Part shown: positions 1 to 12,410 of the stretch, piece after piece
How the letters are laid out: each line of letters starts with the position of its first letter
Position numbering within the stretch: the first letter of the stretch is position 1
Source: Moniliophthora roreri
Lineage: Eukaryota; Basidiomycota; Agaricomycetes; Agaricales; Marasmiaceae
NCBI GenBank assembly: GCA_001466705.2
Contig: LATX02000181.1
Coordinates: 1 to 64,000, forward strand
Length of the DNA stretch: 64,000 nucleotides
Reading direction: 5' to 3'
Notes under the pieces: generated by a model
Told to the model about the DNA's origin: nothing
The model's input: the letters and a program-made list of their open reading frames with translations, nothing else
The model's database searches: none
Position numbers and translations under genes: made by a program

Positions 1-1796
1 CTTTGAAGTTCGACGGCTGACTGAATGGATGATTTCCACGTCATATCAAGTTGAACGAACTTGACGTTGGATGGGCCGTCGTCGTACAAGGTTTTCCTCA
101 TCAATGGCTTAGTACGTGGTTAGATTAGACATAGAAATACTCACAGAGGATCATTTCCGGCCTTTCCATTCCGAGCAACAGCATGAAGAGTGTTTCTCTG
201 TCTTCGACACAAGCAGCCTGACGAGAGCGAGTCCGGTACCGGTGTTGGAAGATAACACAGGATATTTCTTCTGAGTCGTGGATCGTCAGTGACGACCACT
301 AGTTTTTGCTACTGACATCGACAGGACGAGCAGAGTTCTATACTCAGCCCGGCACGTTCGTTGCGTAGGCACACACATTCCGCCGGCTTGCATTTGTAGA
401 ACGAATTAGTCCGAGTCGGGTTTCATATGGATGAACGATTCGAAGTGGGTTGATCTCGGTTGGACTCTGAAGCATAGAGTTAAGGGTATTCAGAGTGTTT
501 TCATGCAGAAACTAAGCTTCCAACTCACCATTCTCCGCTTTCTCATGAAAGTGATTCGTCGGTGTGGTAGTCAATGTCAGAGTAAGAGGCGCAGTGGCTG
601 TGTCTCGATCACGCGCCGGCTTACATCATATAAGCCTCACGCAATTTTTATCGCTTCCACAAGGTCTAATTCGATATCGTTCGCCTTGACATCACCGGAA
701 AAGCTGTTTCTCTGCCCCCGTTTTGGAGTTCATTGGTAATTAGGACAAAATTAGGATGGCGCTGCAGAAACTAAAATTAGATGCACGGTATGTGGCCACC
801 GCAGACTCGTCTAATAACATCTCTATAGCTTATATTTTCGAATCCTACGAAGTACCTTTCCTTCCCTCAGGTGTCTCACGTACTGAGCTCGCAAACCCAG
901 GTATGCTTTCCACGCATAACAGCTAGACAACGTAGCAAAAATCGGACCGTAAATTCTAGAAGAGAGCAGGCGAACGATGCTTACATCTTTTGATGTCTTG
1001 TTGTTGCCTCCTCTGTGTCTTTCAGGCACAATCTACTTGATATGGGATGTCTCCCGAGGTACAGAATGTGATTTTTTGATCGAAGGTGTGTTCATTTGTA
1101 TTTTTAACTTTTTCCGTCCCCTTATAACTTCTTGTAGCTTTCTAAAGTCCTTCTCACATAAACTATTATTCATCGCCATATCCTCACATTTTCAGCGCCG
1201 GTTCATTACTATCCAAGACCCCTGCAATGATGCAGAAACGCTGGCTCGAGGTGGTCGGCGAGAAGGGTATGGTACGGAGGATGGCATGGATACGATCGTG
1301 GAGCGAAAGTGTCGCACATACTTCAATGCTATCAGGCAAGGCAACCTGCCCTGCAGAGATTACGCTTCATCCACGAAGCCAGGAGTATTCCATTCACGAG
1401 CCAACACCAAGAACAGCGTGCTTGATATCTGAAATGCAAGGAGAGTCTGACTTTGATATGACTACTGATTCCAGTTGTCCATATTCTCTGTTGCTACGAG
1501 CTTGATATTCATGTATTGCTGGTGCGTATCATCGTGCGATTTGAGGTGAGCTTCGACTCTAGCAGCTGCTCTACTAATGACTGACCACTTCTTGAATAGG
1601 TATTGCGCAGTACATCGCAATTTGGAGTAGTCACTGCGCAGTTTATGCCCGGATATGCCCTCTTGGTTCCCACCACCAACTGCTAGATCCCACGACTCCT
1701 CGCTTCAACAGCTTTGTCGTCGTAACACAGTTCAGCGGTAGTGATGATCCTTGATGTCGATCATATCAAGGTTGGTATGTTGTTCTTAAACGCCTA
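1..1796. other. No supported gene
   Basis: I see only short open frames on both strands (up to ~150 codons) with no recognisable motif, signal peptide or consistent splice pattern. The stretch is probably intergenic or decayed sequence upstream of the laccase block. Confidence 0.4.
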
Positions 1797-2955
1797 GCGT
1801 GGGATGACACTCTTCTTAATTTAGTTGATCCGCATCCAAGTTTGTTATTGGGATTGCTATTGGAATTGTCGCGCTCTTCAAGGCTTTGAAAGCTTCGCTC
1901 TGGCCAAAGTTTTGAAGCCATAACTCATCGCCAGAGTCGTATGTCACTTCCCCTTTTAGGAAACAATATTTGATCGGTTCATCGGCAGCGTAAGAGCGTC
2001 GCTCATAATTCCGTGGTGCGCGACATCGGAGGTCTTTCTGGCCATGACTACAAATGGGGTATCGAAACTCCTGGAATCGGGTGTCCAAGCAAGCTGTGGC
2101 AAGAGTTTGAGGCTTTTCTCCACGACATCTACTATCTCTTCACCGGTCAGACTCGCATCAAAACGTTCCTGGAGGTTGCCTCGCTCCGTCTTTCACGTCA
2201 CCTCTTTGCGCAACTCCGCATGGTTACACTCGAATGCTTTCACACTTCGAGTATCCAAGGAACATCTGCAACCCGAGCTCACATAGCGCAGGTCTGCGCA
2301 GTTCATGTTTTATGTGTCCGGTCTCCTTCTAGAACGTCTCTTACCTGCGTGTATCGGACTCGGGACGGAGATATATAAGTTTGCCTATCATCGCTAGTAT
2401 GCCTCATCACATTCACTATCTTTTCTAGCATGGCTCGTTTCCAGTTCCTCTCTTCGCTCATTGGTATTCTTCCTCTCGTTCACGCATCGATTGGACCAAT
2501 AGCAGACTTGGTCATCAGTAATCAGGATGTCTCTCCTGATGGCTTTACTCGCGGTGCTGTTGTCGCAGGCGACGACACCATTGGTCCCCTCATTGTCGGT
2601 AACAAGGTCAGTTGGATTAACTCTGTGGCAAAGGACCTACAAGACTCAGAGATCCTACGCAGAACGACAATCTCCAAATCAACGTCGTCAATAATTTGGA
2701 CGATGATACGATGCTGCAGTCGACTAGCATCGTGAGTCTCATAGTTTCTTGCTATTCCATCGGTAATTTAATATGGTCTGCAGCACTGGCACGGCTTCTT
2801 CCAACAAAGTACAAACTGGGCCGATGGTGCGGCTTTCGTAAATCAATGCCCGATTGCAAAAGGAAATAGTTTCTTATATAACTTTGACGCCACCGATCAA
2901 GCGGGGACGTTTTGGTATCATTCTCACCTTTGTGCGTCTTCTGATTCGGCCAATC
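1797..2955 (+). repeat. 1159-bp direct duplication, copy 1 (laccase promoter and 5' exons)
   Basis: This block recurs at 2992–4150 with a period of 1195 bp. The open frames on both strands are identical in the two copies, so over this length they look perfect. The next 35 bases (2956–2990, inside a laccase intron and the start of the following exon) suddenly differ from copy 2 at 9 positions. A single N then joins the copies. This points to an assembly join of two overlapping sequences at least as much as to a real tandem duplication. Confidence 0.9.
2372..2378 (+). promoter_or_regulatory. TATA box of laccase copy 1
   Basis: TATATAA lies about 52 bp upstream of the laccase ATG at 2430, a normal spacing for a TATA-driven fungal secreted-enzyme gene. 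It is identical to the box in copy 2. Confidence 0.6.
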
Positions 2956-2990
2956 CGCAACCCCGACTAACGACCACCTCAGCAACACAA
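2430..2990 (+). pseudogene. Truncated laccase 5' end (duplicate)
   Basis: This is the same signal peptide and first three exons as the gene at 3625, including the copper motif HWHGFFQ and the start of the HSHL exon junction. It stops at the N at 2991, where the sequence jumps back to the promoter of copy 2. It lacks copper motifs L2 (second half) to L4, so it cannot encode a laccase. Either it is a real partial tandem duplicate or, more likely, an artefact of joining two allelic contig ends. Confidence 0.75.
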
Positions 2991-2991
2991 N

Positions 2992-4150
2992 GCGTGGGAT
3001 GACACTCTTCTTAATTTAGTTGATCCGCATCCAAGTTTGTTATTGGGATTGCTATTGGAATTGTCGCGCTCTTCAAGGCTTTGAAAGCTTCGCTCTGGCC
3101 AAAGTTTTGAAGCCATAACTCATCGCCAGAGTCGTATGTCACTTCCCCTTTTAGGAAACAATATTTGATCGGTTCATCGGCAGCGTAAGAGCGTCGCTCA
3201 TAATTCCGTGGTGCGCGACATCGGAGGTCTTTCTGGCCATGACTACAAATGGGGTATCGAAACTCCTGGAATCGGGTGTCCAAGCAAGCTGTGGCAAGAG
3301 TTTGAGGCTTTTCTCCACGACATCTACTATCTCTTCACCGGTCAGACTCGCATCAAAACGTTCCTGGAGGTTGCCTCGCTCCGTCTTTCACGTCACCTCT
3401 TTGCGCAACTCCGCATGGTTACACTCGAATGCTTTCACACTTCGAGTATCCAAGGAACATCTGCAACCCGAGCTCACATAGCGCAGGTCTGCGCAGTTCA
3501 TGTTTTATGTGTCCGGTCTCCTTCTAGAACGTCTCTTACCTGCGTGTATCGGACTCGGGACGGAGATATATAAGTTTGCCTATCATCGCTAGTATGCCTC
3601 ATCACATTCACTATCTTTTCTAGCATGGCTCGTTTCCAGTTCCTCTCTTCGCTCATTGGTATTCTTCCTCTCGTTCACGCATCGATTGGACCAATAGCAG
3701 ACTTGGTCATCAGTAATCAGGATGTCTCTCCTGATGGCTTTACTCGCGGTGCTGTTGTCGCAGGCGACGACACCATTGGTCCCCTCATTGTCGGTAACAA
3801 GGTCAGTTGGATTAACTCTGTGGCAAAGGACCTACAAGACTCAGAGATCCTACGCAGAACGACAATCTCCAAATCAACGTCGTCAATAATTTGGACGATG
3901 ATACGATGCTGCAGTCGACTAGCATCGTGAGTCTCATAGTTTCTTGCTATTCCATCGGTAATTTAATATGGTCTGCAGCACTGGCACGGCTTCTTCCAAC
4001 AAAGTACAAACTGGGCCGATGGTGCGGCTTTCGTAAATCAATGCCCGATTGCAAAAGGAAATAGTTTCTTATATAACTTTGACGCCACCGATCAAGCGGG
4101 GACGTTTTGGTATCATTCTCACCTTTGTGCGTCTTCTGATTCGGCCAATC
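2992..4150 (+). repeat. 1159-bp direct duplication, copy 2
   Basis: This is the second copy of the block at 1797–2955. It is continuous with the rest of the laccase gene, so this copy is the one in its natural context. Confidence 0.9.
3567..3573 (+). promoter_or_regulatory. TATA box of the laccase gene
   Basis: TATATAA lies 52 bp before the ATG at 3625, followed by a pyrimidine-rich leader ending in TTTTCTAGC directly before the start codon. Confidence 0.65.
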
Positions 4151-6061
4151 TGCAATCCCAACTGACATCCATCTTAGCAACGCAATATTGTGACGGACTT
4201 CGGGGGCCTATTGTCATCTATGACCCCGATGATCCGCATGCTTCCCTATACGATGTCGATGATGGTATGTGGCATTCCTACTTCTTTTCGGTCTATATCT
4301 GATTGTTTTTTCAGAATCGACCGTTATTACTCTCGCAGATTGGTACCATACGAAGGCTAAAGAGATAACCTTTGGGTACGTAATGTCCTACTCATTTCAT
4401 ATTCCAAGGCTTATAGATGGCAGGACACCGGATTCTACTCTTATCAACGGACTCGGACGCTGGTCTCAAGGAAATGAAACCGATTTATCCGTTATAGCCG
4501 TTACTTCAGGTCAACGGTATCGGGTGCGTCTAATCAACACCGCCTGTGATGCCGCCTACACCTTCTCCATTGACAACCATACCATGTTAGTTCATTTTCT
4601 TTGGGAGTCTGCACCTCTGACCCATCTATGTATATACAGGACTGTGATTGAAGCAGACGCCGTCAATATCGAGCCTATCGAAGTGGATTCGTTGATGATT
4701 TATGCAGGTATGCATGTGCAGCGTTACTGCAGCTCTGAAATGTACTGATGTAAACGTCAAGGCCAGCATTATTCATTTGTCGTAAGTTCACTGAATTCGC
4801 CTGAGTTGAAGCGTTGAACATAACACCTCTATCACGTACAGCTGAATGTTGATCAGGCAGTCAGGAACTACTGTATGTGTTTTACGTCATTTTTGATTCT
4901 CCAGCTCGCACTAATGTTCTACTGATAGGGATACGAGCCAACGCGAATATCGGAACGATGAGCTATACGAGCGGAATCAACTCGGCAATCCTCAGATATG
5001 ACACGGCAGAGGAAGAGGAACCAGATGTATTGGACATCACCTCAACTAACCCATTGAGTGAGGCAGATTTAGTCGTGAGTAGTATCTGTTACTCTAACGT
5101 CAAGCTTGGTGCTCATGGCTTTGATAGCCCTTAGAAAACCCAGGAGCACCCGGTGATCCCGTTGTGGGCGGCGTTGATTATGCACTCCATCTCAACTTTG
5201 CCTTCGTACGCTGTCTAACCTCTGTTTGTTCCCATACTTGGTTAATCCCATCATATGCAGACGAGCACCGCAACATTCACTGTTAACGACGCTACCCTTG
5301 TCCCACCAACCGTTCCTGTTCTATTACAGATTCTCAGTGGTGCCCAAACTGCGGACACTCTCCCGGATCTGTAGTCGCGCTTCTCAGCAACTCGACGATC
5401 GAACTCTCAATGACAGGAGGGCTTTTAGGACTCGAGGTAAGAATTCAGCCTGCTTTCTTGTGCACGAGTTCTGAAAGTGTTCCATTAGCACCCAATACAT
5501 TTACACGGTGTATGTTCAATCATATTTCCTAATGCTGGAATACTCATCGATCTATAGCACAATTTTGACGTTGTACGTGTCGCTGGCAGTACCGAATACA
5601 ATTATGAAAACCCAGTTCGTCAGGTTCGCTTCTCTGGNAGCGACAATGTGACCATCCGATTCACCACGGACAACCCTGGCCCGTGGATTCTTCACTGTCA
5701 TGTTGATTGGCATCTGGAAGCGTATGTTTAGACACCTCGTTGTAGAACCAAATTACTGATCTATCATTTGACGTAGTGGATTCGCTATTGTATTCGCAGA
5801 AGCAACTGACGAGTGGGTTGATACCATCGATCCATCAGGTAAGATACGCAGCCTCCGTTCCTTCCTAAACTACAACTCACGTCCACACTAGACGGTGGTA
5901 AAAGAAAGAGTGGGCGTCATGTAAAGTCACACCCGCTCGAACATAACGCCAGCGCCGGAATACCCAAGAGTGCTTACTCTAGGGCTTTCAAGGTCGGTGA
6001 TGACGATGCTGGAATCAGCAGAATCGCTGTTCCCTCCACTGTGCTCGTAGCCACCCCATAG
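3625..6061 (+). CDS. Laccase (multicopper oxidase), with frameshift and replaced C-terminus
   Basis: A secreted blue copper oxidase that would oxidise phenols with reduction of O2 to water. A signal peptide ([19 protein letters not shown]) is followed by the four copper signatures: L1 HWHGFFQ, L2 FWYHSHL…, L3 HPIHLHG and L4 [12 protein letters not shown]. The Phe after the last Gly is the axial residue typical of high-redox basidiomycete laccases. The gene has about eleven short introns. There are two defects. Around 5365–5370 the frame of …GAQTAD runs into a stop, while the expected PGSV…[10 protein letters not shown] continues in another frame, so one or two bases are lost or gained. In addition, the usual last exon (W-x-x-L-C-P-x-Y) is absent: the R1 repeat begins within about 2 nt of the splice acceptor at 5891 and supplies a novel basic tail ending at 6061. 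An N sits at 5638. The family call is certain; whether the gene is functional is doubtful. Confidence 0.9.
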
Positions 6062-7017
6062 CCGCCATACAGCAGCCCTACGCCTAACCCAGCATAGTCA
6101 TTATCCAGAGGTCTTCATTTATCCTCTGGAACAACTAGAATGGCGAATTCGCCGTTCCGTGTGTCCTCAGAGGCTATGAGGTGGGTTCTGGGTGCACTAG
6201 GGATATGTAGGTATAGGTGAGGAGGAGTAGGTGTGCTGGGTGGGCCAAACGACTGAAAAACAGCGTCAGAGGATTCCGCTGACACCAGAAATGGACTCAG
6301 TGTCCCAAAATACACCAGAAGGGTTACTCTGGCGTATCTGGGTGCTGGTTTTTTGGTCCGGAAATGGGTTCGAGGAGGTGGGGGTGGTGACGGCGTCCAG
6401 TTCAAGTCAAAGATGGTGTCAGCGAATTCCACTGACGTCATAAATGAGTTCAGCGACCCAAAGAACGCTAGAACGGACAGTGTGGGTCTTTGTGGCTGCT
6501 GATTCTGGCTAGAAACAAGGGTAGGAGGAGACGGTCGTGCTGATGTCAAGTTCGAAGGAAAGGCGATGCCATGAGTCTTTGACGACATCGTATACGTGTT
6601 GAGAGGCCTAAAAGAACCCCAAACCAGTTCCCCTGGTGGTTTCTAGGCCGTTGGTTGGAGCTGGGTTTGTTGACTTTGGTTTAGGTGGGGTGGTGTGAGA
6701 CTGTGAGTTGGCGGCATTTCCAGAGATTCGGTGACATTGACAGGCAGCGTAAGTGTTGGAGACGACAGATATGGATTCAAGGATCATGAAAAGTCTGAGA
6801 GAACGGTCAGTGGAACAAAAAAAAACGATTTTGGCACGCGTCTGGTACCCTATCCCTCTGCCGCTCTCCCTCCTTTTCCTTCATCCTTCCACCGGTTGTG
6901 CAGCCTGTAAGGGGTCCGACAACGAAGATATTAGCTGAAAGGGGAAAGATAGATGAAAAGAAAACATAGTTTTGATATTGTCGCCGAGGAACATGGTGGT
7001 AAAAGAGAAAGAGTGGG
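5893..7017 (+). repeat. Dispersed repeat R1, copy A
   Basis: A ~1.1 kb unit bounded at both ends by the same direct end-repeat (core GTGGTAAAAGAGAAAGAGTG, at ~5894 and ~6995). The whole unit recurs in inverse orientation at 28773–29863. It contains an open minus-strand frame (6588–6115) with repeated F-x-G-[ST]-L and SxExxDA peptide blocks, and these reflect an internal ~130-bp DNA repeat. I recognise no transposase. It has landed exactly at the last exon of the laccase. Confidence 0.75.
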
Positions 7018-7259
7018 AGTAGTACAAGCCATAGTCACCGATTTAGTTGCCGTGTCATGTGCCATTGGAGACGTCAAGGACTATCACTGATTCCGACAAT
7101 GATGAGAACATTGATTTATATTGAAGCTGAGCATGAAATTTGACTCATACCATAACAACCTCTGTGCAGCATTGAAGCTTGCCAGTTGAAACCTGACTGC
7201 GCGAGTGAGACACGCACTTTAGAGAAAGCTTGTTCCGTGTCTATATCTGCGAATAGGCG

Positions 7260-8670
7260 TCAGTCTGCAACAGTGGATGTAGCTACCAAATTACGTTCCC
7301 CACACTCCGTCAACCTCGCCGTTATTTGGTTTACGGTTCCCGTGTGGGTTTGAGGCCCGTTATTTCGTTAGTTCCTCTCCCTTATTACAGTGACAATGCG
7401 ACGAAATTTGGCTACCTTGAGCCGCCGTAATTTTGGTCCCCCGCCCTAGACTCATGAGAGCTAGACTGAACCAAATTATGCCCCTTCCTCACACATACCG
7501 AAATTTTGTCCAGCATCCTTGTCCCTTTCAACGTTCTTCCGTAATTTTGCGTCCCAGCTCGTGCAACAAAATTTCGTCTCTTTCAGTTGGTGGCTACAGG
7601 AGAAAACAAAGCTTTGATACTCACCTTGAGCGCCGTAATTTCGTTCCCTCTGGCAGAATACAGACTAGCAGCTGCTGAGGAAGCGAAATTTTGATACTCG
7701 TCTTGAGCGTCGAAATTTTGGTGCTCCCTCGTTGATTGTAAATAGAACCGTAATTTCTGATTTTGACTTGAGCCTCGTAATTTCGCTCTCTGTTGTAGAA
7801 TGCGGGTTAGCAGCTGCTGAGGAAGCGAAATTTCGATACTCACCCTGAGCACCGAAATTTTGGTGCTCCATCGTTGATTGTAAATAGAACCGTAATTTTG
7901 TTCTCTGTTGTAGAATGCGGGTTAGCAGCTGCTGAACAAGCGAAATTTCGGTGCTCCCTCGTTGGTTGGAAATAGAACCGTAATCTTGCTCCCTCTGGTA
8001 GAATATGGGTTAGCAGCTGCTGAAGAAGTGAAATGTTGATACTCACCTTGAACGTCAAAATTTTAGTGCCCCCTCGTTGATTGGAAATAGAACCGTAATT
8101 TTGATGCTTACCCTTGAGCGCCGCAATTTCGGCGCTCTCTCGCTGGTTGGAAATACAACCGTAATTTCGATACTCATCGCTGAGGGTCCAAATTTTGGTG
8201 CTCCATCATTAGTTGGGAATAAAACCGTAATTTCTAATCTTGACTTGAGCTTCGTAATTTCGTTTTCTGGTAGAATGCGGGTTAGCAGCTGCTGAAGAAG
8301 CGAAATTCTGATACTCACCTCAAGCCTCGAAATTTTGGTGCTCCCTTGATAGTTGGAAATAGAACTGTAATTTCTGGTCTCGACTTAGCCTCGTAATTTC
8401 GTTCCCTCCGGCAGAATGCGGGTGAGCAATGGAGAAGCGAAATTTCGATCTTCACCCTGAGTGTCGAAACTTTGGTGCTCCCTCGTTAGTTAGAATAGAA
8501 CAGTAATTGTTGACCTCGACTTGAGCCTCATAATTTTGATCCTTCTGGCAAGTGTGAGTTAGGGACTGCAGGGATGCGAAATTTCGATACTCACATTGAG
8601 CGTTGAAAGTTTGGCGCTCCCTGGTGAGCTGGAAATAGCGCTGTTATTTCTGGTCCCGTTGTAGGCCCGT
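7260..8670 (+). repeat. Left terminal inverted repeat with subterminal array
   Basis: The unique outer ~100 bp match the right end in inverted orientation. They are followed by roughly ten degenerate units of about 90–140 bp. Each unit has the core AGCAGCTGCTGA, then GAAGCGAAATTTCGATACTC, then CGAAATTTTGGTGCTCC, then AAATAGAACCGTAATTT. Clear cores lie near 7668, 7811, 7925, 8012 and 8285. The short palindromic cores look like reiterated transposase binding sites. Confidence 0.8.
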
Positions 8671-9538
8671 GATATGTTCCCTATGGTAGAATGGGTTGAG
8701 CTCTTAGAAATAATACATGTACCTCGCCTGTACCATATTTCACTCCGGTCTACGTCAGTATTCCCTCCGTCGTATCTTGAGTTATCGAGTTTCATCTTGA
8801 GAAGGAGAAAGAGCAATACAGATGGGGAGAAAGAGTGGACTAGGGGGGAGCCGGGAAGTTGGGGTGGTGGTGGTCAGAAAGAAAGAAGCGAGCGTGGGGA
8901 AATTCAGGATACAGGGGAATTTGCGCACGGACAGACTGCAAGGCACAAGTTTTTTTCTAAGTCCATCTCGAGCCACGTTCTTTTCTAAAGTCTTGTTTAG
9001 TTTCAAGTTGGTAGCCGGGGAAGAAGCTATCGAGCGAGGTTAATCGGATGGACGTCAGAAAACGTCAGGTGCATGTCAGATTTCCGCGGATTTGTCGACT
9101 AGCGTCCGATAGTGTCTGATAACGTCCACTAACATCTCGTTGGGGCTCATGGCGAGAGTAGACTAGCTAACACATTATGGACAAGTGCTGCTTAACCATT
9201 AGACTACAACGCCGATGCAGATACCTTGCTTTTACGCTGTCTGATTCTTGTTACACAGCAAATCGATGTCTTAACGTCATGCCCTCATGCCTAGGCCTAT
9301 CGGACCGACTCGACCCATTAAGCGCCGGAGTCAAGTAACAATGTTGGAAAACATATCGCTTCCCTCTAACATCAGCACCCACTCGATTTGGCTCAAAGTC
9401 GTGCTATGGACACCAAGAGGCTGCAAGAATCAGTGGGCCAAATATGGGACTGCAAATCTCTATACATCGACCTATCGAAAAGGTCGAGCGGAAGGTGCAG
9501 TGAAAACACCTTTCACTTGCACTTTACTCTCTACCATC

Positions 9539-9708
9539 ATGCCTCGTCGTCGCATCCATCGTACTGCCGAGGAAAAAAAGGCTGCAAAAGCTCTAAAATG
9601 CCTCAAATACTATCACAAGTAAGTAATCTACATCTATTTCCAGATTATGGACTCATATCTTGCAGAAACAAAGTAGAGATTAACTGCCGACGTCGTAAAA
9701 CTAAGTAA
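9539..9708 (+). CDS. Small basic protein inside the KDZ element
   Basis: Two exons (intron from about 9618 to 9665) give a protein of about 41 residues starting MPRRRIHRTAEEKKAAKALK and ending in an RRRK cluster. Basic, Ala/Lys-rich short peptides of this style look like the N-terminus of a DNA-binding protein. A further donor site follows the RRRK cluster, so the reading frame may continue in later exons that I could not join. Low confidence; the start is the first ATG in a good context. Confidence 0.3.
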
Positions 9709-10105
9709 GTAAAGAGATCCTCATCATAATACAACACCTTACTCACTCTTAAAAACCCAATTGTACCAATCTGAAGTATCGATAATGGTGTTACGAACCT
9801 TGTGGAGCCTACAATCAATGTCGGAGGCGAGCAGGGAGTCAGCAAGAGCGAGCATGGAAGGTAGAATTGATTTTTTGCTCTCAAGCGGGATTGCTAATGC
9901 TTTTATAGGATAGAATGCTCCTCAATGCAGCTTGTCTCTTCTCAGCAAGACTCACAGGCGTTTGAACCAGGAGCGACTGAAGCAGAGCCAGACACCGAAC
10001 AGGGAGAAGCAAGGTTATCAGCGGGATTGATTGAGTGCGTGCCATAACCACTTGCATCTGAGCAGCTCTTATAGCGACTACCTAGCAGCGTTGACAGAAC
10101 AATAG

Positions 10106-12343
10106 ATGAACATTGGATCCAGAGGCTCAAAAAGATCGAATGCAAGCTCGAATATATGGCTCCCGGTGCCCAAACAAGTCGTCAATTCGCATATGTTGTC
10201 TACCGTGGCAGCTCCATATGGAAAAGCGGCATCCGACATCCTCCAACTGGTCCGTGCACATTTGGAAAAGTATCAGGCCCATGTATATGGATGTCAGAGG
10301 CGTATTCTCATGAGCATCATGAACTGCATCCTCTTCCTGCTGTTCATCTCGTATGACATTGCCTGTCAGTGGTTCAAGAACTTCTACACCCGAATGTCCG
10401 AAATGCCAAGCTACCTTCAGCTTCCCCAACACACTACAATCCATTTCAAAGTCCCAAAATTCCATCTCCCAGCTCATGTACCTGCATGTTTCGCTCCTTT
10501 TTCGTTCAATTTTACGAAGGGCGTAGGGAGGGTAGATGGGGAGGGTATAGAGCGGCAATGGTCCCTGCTAAATCCGATCGCACGGTCTCTATCCATGATG
10601 ACTACTGGCGGCCGTTACGATACACTGGATGACTTCTGCAACTTTCTGAATTGGCGGAAGACCGTGAATCTGGGTAAGTCAGCACAGAAAATGAACTTGT
10701 TACAGATTGCTGACGTAGATCCAGATTCGTCTCTGCTCAAGAAGCTCGTGAAGGCTATTCCTGACGCAATCATTCAATCACGTGCTTTCTCAGCGTTTGA
10801 TGAAGGCCTCCGATCTCGTTATGACACCAAGGTCGATGAATGGGAACGACAAGTATCCGAATGGGAGTTGGACAACAAGAAATTATGCCCATATGATCGG
10901 CCCGAAAGAGGTTAGGATTTGGATTTAGCCTCGTACATTACTGACCTGCGTTATAGTCATCACTATCTCGAAAGTCAAGAAGAGGCTAGTTGAAGATGAT
11001 CATAAGCGTGAAGTTGGCGAGGAGAATACGAAACAGACTACAGCCAGTGCAATGATTATCGAAGCGCTGGAGATCGAAGATGCGCAGTGTGTATTACGTT
11101 CTCTATCTCCCAATTCGCTGTTGACCCGACATATAGACGACAACTACGTCATGCCGCCTCGGTGACGAAGCTCACCATCGTACAGGAAACGAACCTCTTA
11201 TCACGTCGAACATCACTCCTCAACCGCATACGCCGCTTCCATCAAACTCAACTCCTCCATATACCCGCCCTCGCCTCGCACATGCCCACCCTGACCGAAG
11301 ACGAAGCAGATAAGCCCGAGAACATCAAACTCCTTCTACCAAGCAGACTGAGCGAAACCATTCGGTTGGTTATCTGCTCTAAGGAGATAATTGAGCTCGA
11401 AGACCAGCTTCGCTACGCACAAGCTCATGAGTGCCTAGGAAATATCACAGACTTGCTCTGTGCCCGAAGCATTGCATATCGAAACAGCTCTCGGGTCACT
11501 CCCTCGCAGGGAGCCTACACAAAGGCTCGTGGTCTTCGAGACCAGATCGAGGCTAAGATCAAGTCCAACCGTGACCGATACTGCACAGCTCGAGAGGCCC
11601 TGCTCGCATTGCGGGGAACTGGGGACTGGGAGAGGATACTCCGAGTATTGAAGCCGGAGGATATTAGAGGGATGAACGAGAGGTTACTCCGTGATGAGGA
11701 GATGGCTATTTACCGAGAAGACCAGCTACGCGCAGGAGTAAGCGCTTCTCACATCAACGGAATTTTGTCAGGAGAAGCCGATAATATACCGACTATCGAA
11801 GATGACGGCCTTCTCTCCAAGAATACGTCACCGTCATGGATATGGTTTTTCGGAAGAGAAGAAGCTGAAGCAGGCGATCAAATACATCAAATTGAAGCTA
11901 GTAAGTACAACACTCTAGTTCTATTGATTCAAACTGACCCTCAATGCAAAGGCCTCCGAGTAGAATGGTGCAAAGCGAGAGCACGAGCGCAGCGATCGCG
12001 GGAAGAGCTACAGCTGCTGAACGAGGAGATGCGCCGTGCCATTTCGTTCTGTGACTGGAGGTCGAAGTGGTGGAAGGAGCAGATAGGACGGAGAGAGAGC
12101 GTTTCATCTTGGCTGGCAGAGGGTTTGATGGCGTACGCGAACGAACAGGCTGATATGGAGTCCGAAAGATCGGCACTATGGGCAGCTACCTGGCATCCCT
12201 TGCGACAGCATGTAGATGCCATAGTCAAGATGCTCGATCACCCCGGAGGTGATCTAGACTCAATGTTGGTCAAGTTAAAGACCTTGACGGTGGAGGTTGG
12301 CCTTGAGGATGTCGAACCATGTGACTTTGATAAGTTTGATTGA
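10106..12343 (+). CDS. KDZ transposase, CxC2-type, N-terminally truncated
   Basis: An RNase-H-fold transposase that would cut and paste the surrounding element. Visible family motifs are SYDIACQW (residues 82–89), the VPKFHLPAH histidine block (117–124), GVGRVDGEGIERQW (139–152) and GGRYDTLDDF. The acidic residues in YDIACQ and DGEG-x-E are expected to be catalytic. After introns near 10911–10957 and 11087–11137 comes the long C-terminal helical part typical of the family, with QAHE, RVLKPEDIRGM, SPSWIWFF and HPLRQHVD; a last intron lies at about 11900–11950. The start given is only the first ATG. The upstream third of the usual ~1000-residue protein, including the cysteine-cluster (CxC) domain, is not found in 8700–10100. 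The protein ends normally at 12343. It is probably defective in DNA binding. Confidence 0.85.
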
Positions 12344-12410
12344 CCAGAATAGTGTAGATAAGGGCTTCAATACATACTAAACTTCAATCATACTAATATG
12401 AAGCTGGGGG

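Noticed and set aside
1816..2088. Minus-strand 90-codon frame, present identically at 3011–3283
   Set aside because: Its identity is explained by the duplicated block; no motif, and it overlaps the laccase promoter on the opposite strand.
7430..8670. Possible CRISPR-like array because of regularly spaced repeats
   Set aside because: Units are degenerate, of variable length, inverted at the other end of a transposon, and the organism is a fungus; they are subterminal transposon repeats.
8674..9043. Overlapping plus and minus frames next to the KDZ subterminal array
   Set aside because: GA-rich low-complexity sequence gives open frames on both strands; no protein-like conservation signal.
9120..9240. 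tRNA-like sequence on the minus strand (perfect A-box TAGTCTAATGG with CGTTG/CAACG possible acceptor pairing)
   Set aside because: No B-box, no proper anticodon or T stem; at most a tRNA-derived fragment inside the KDZ element.
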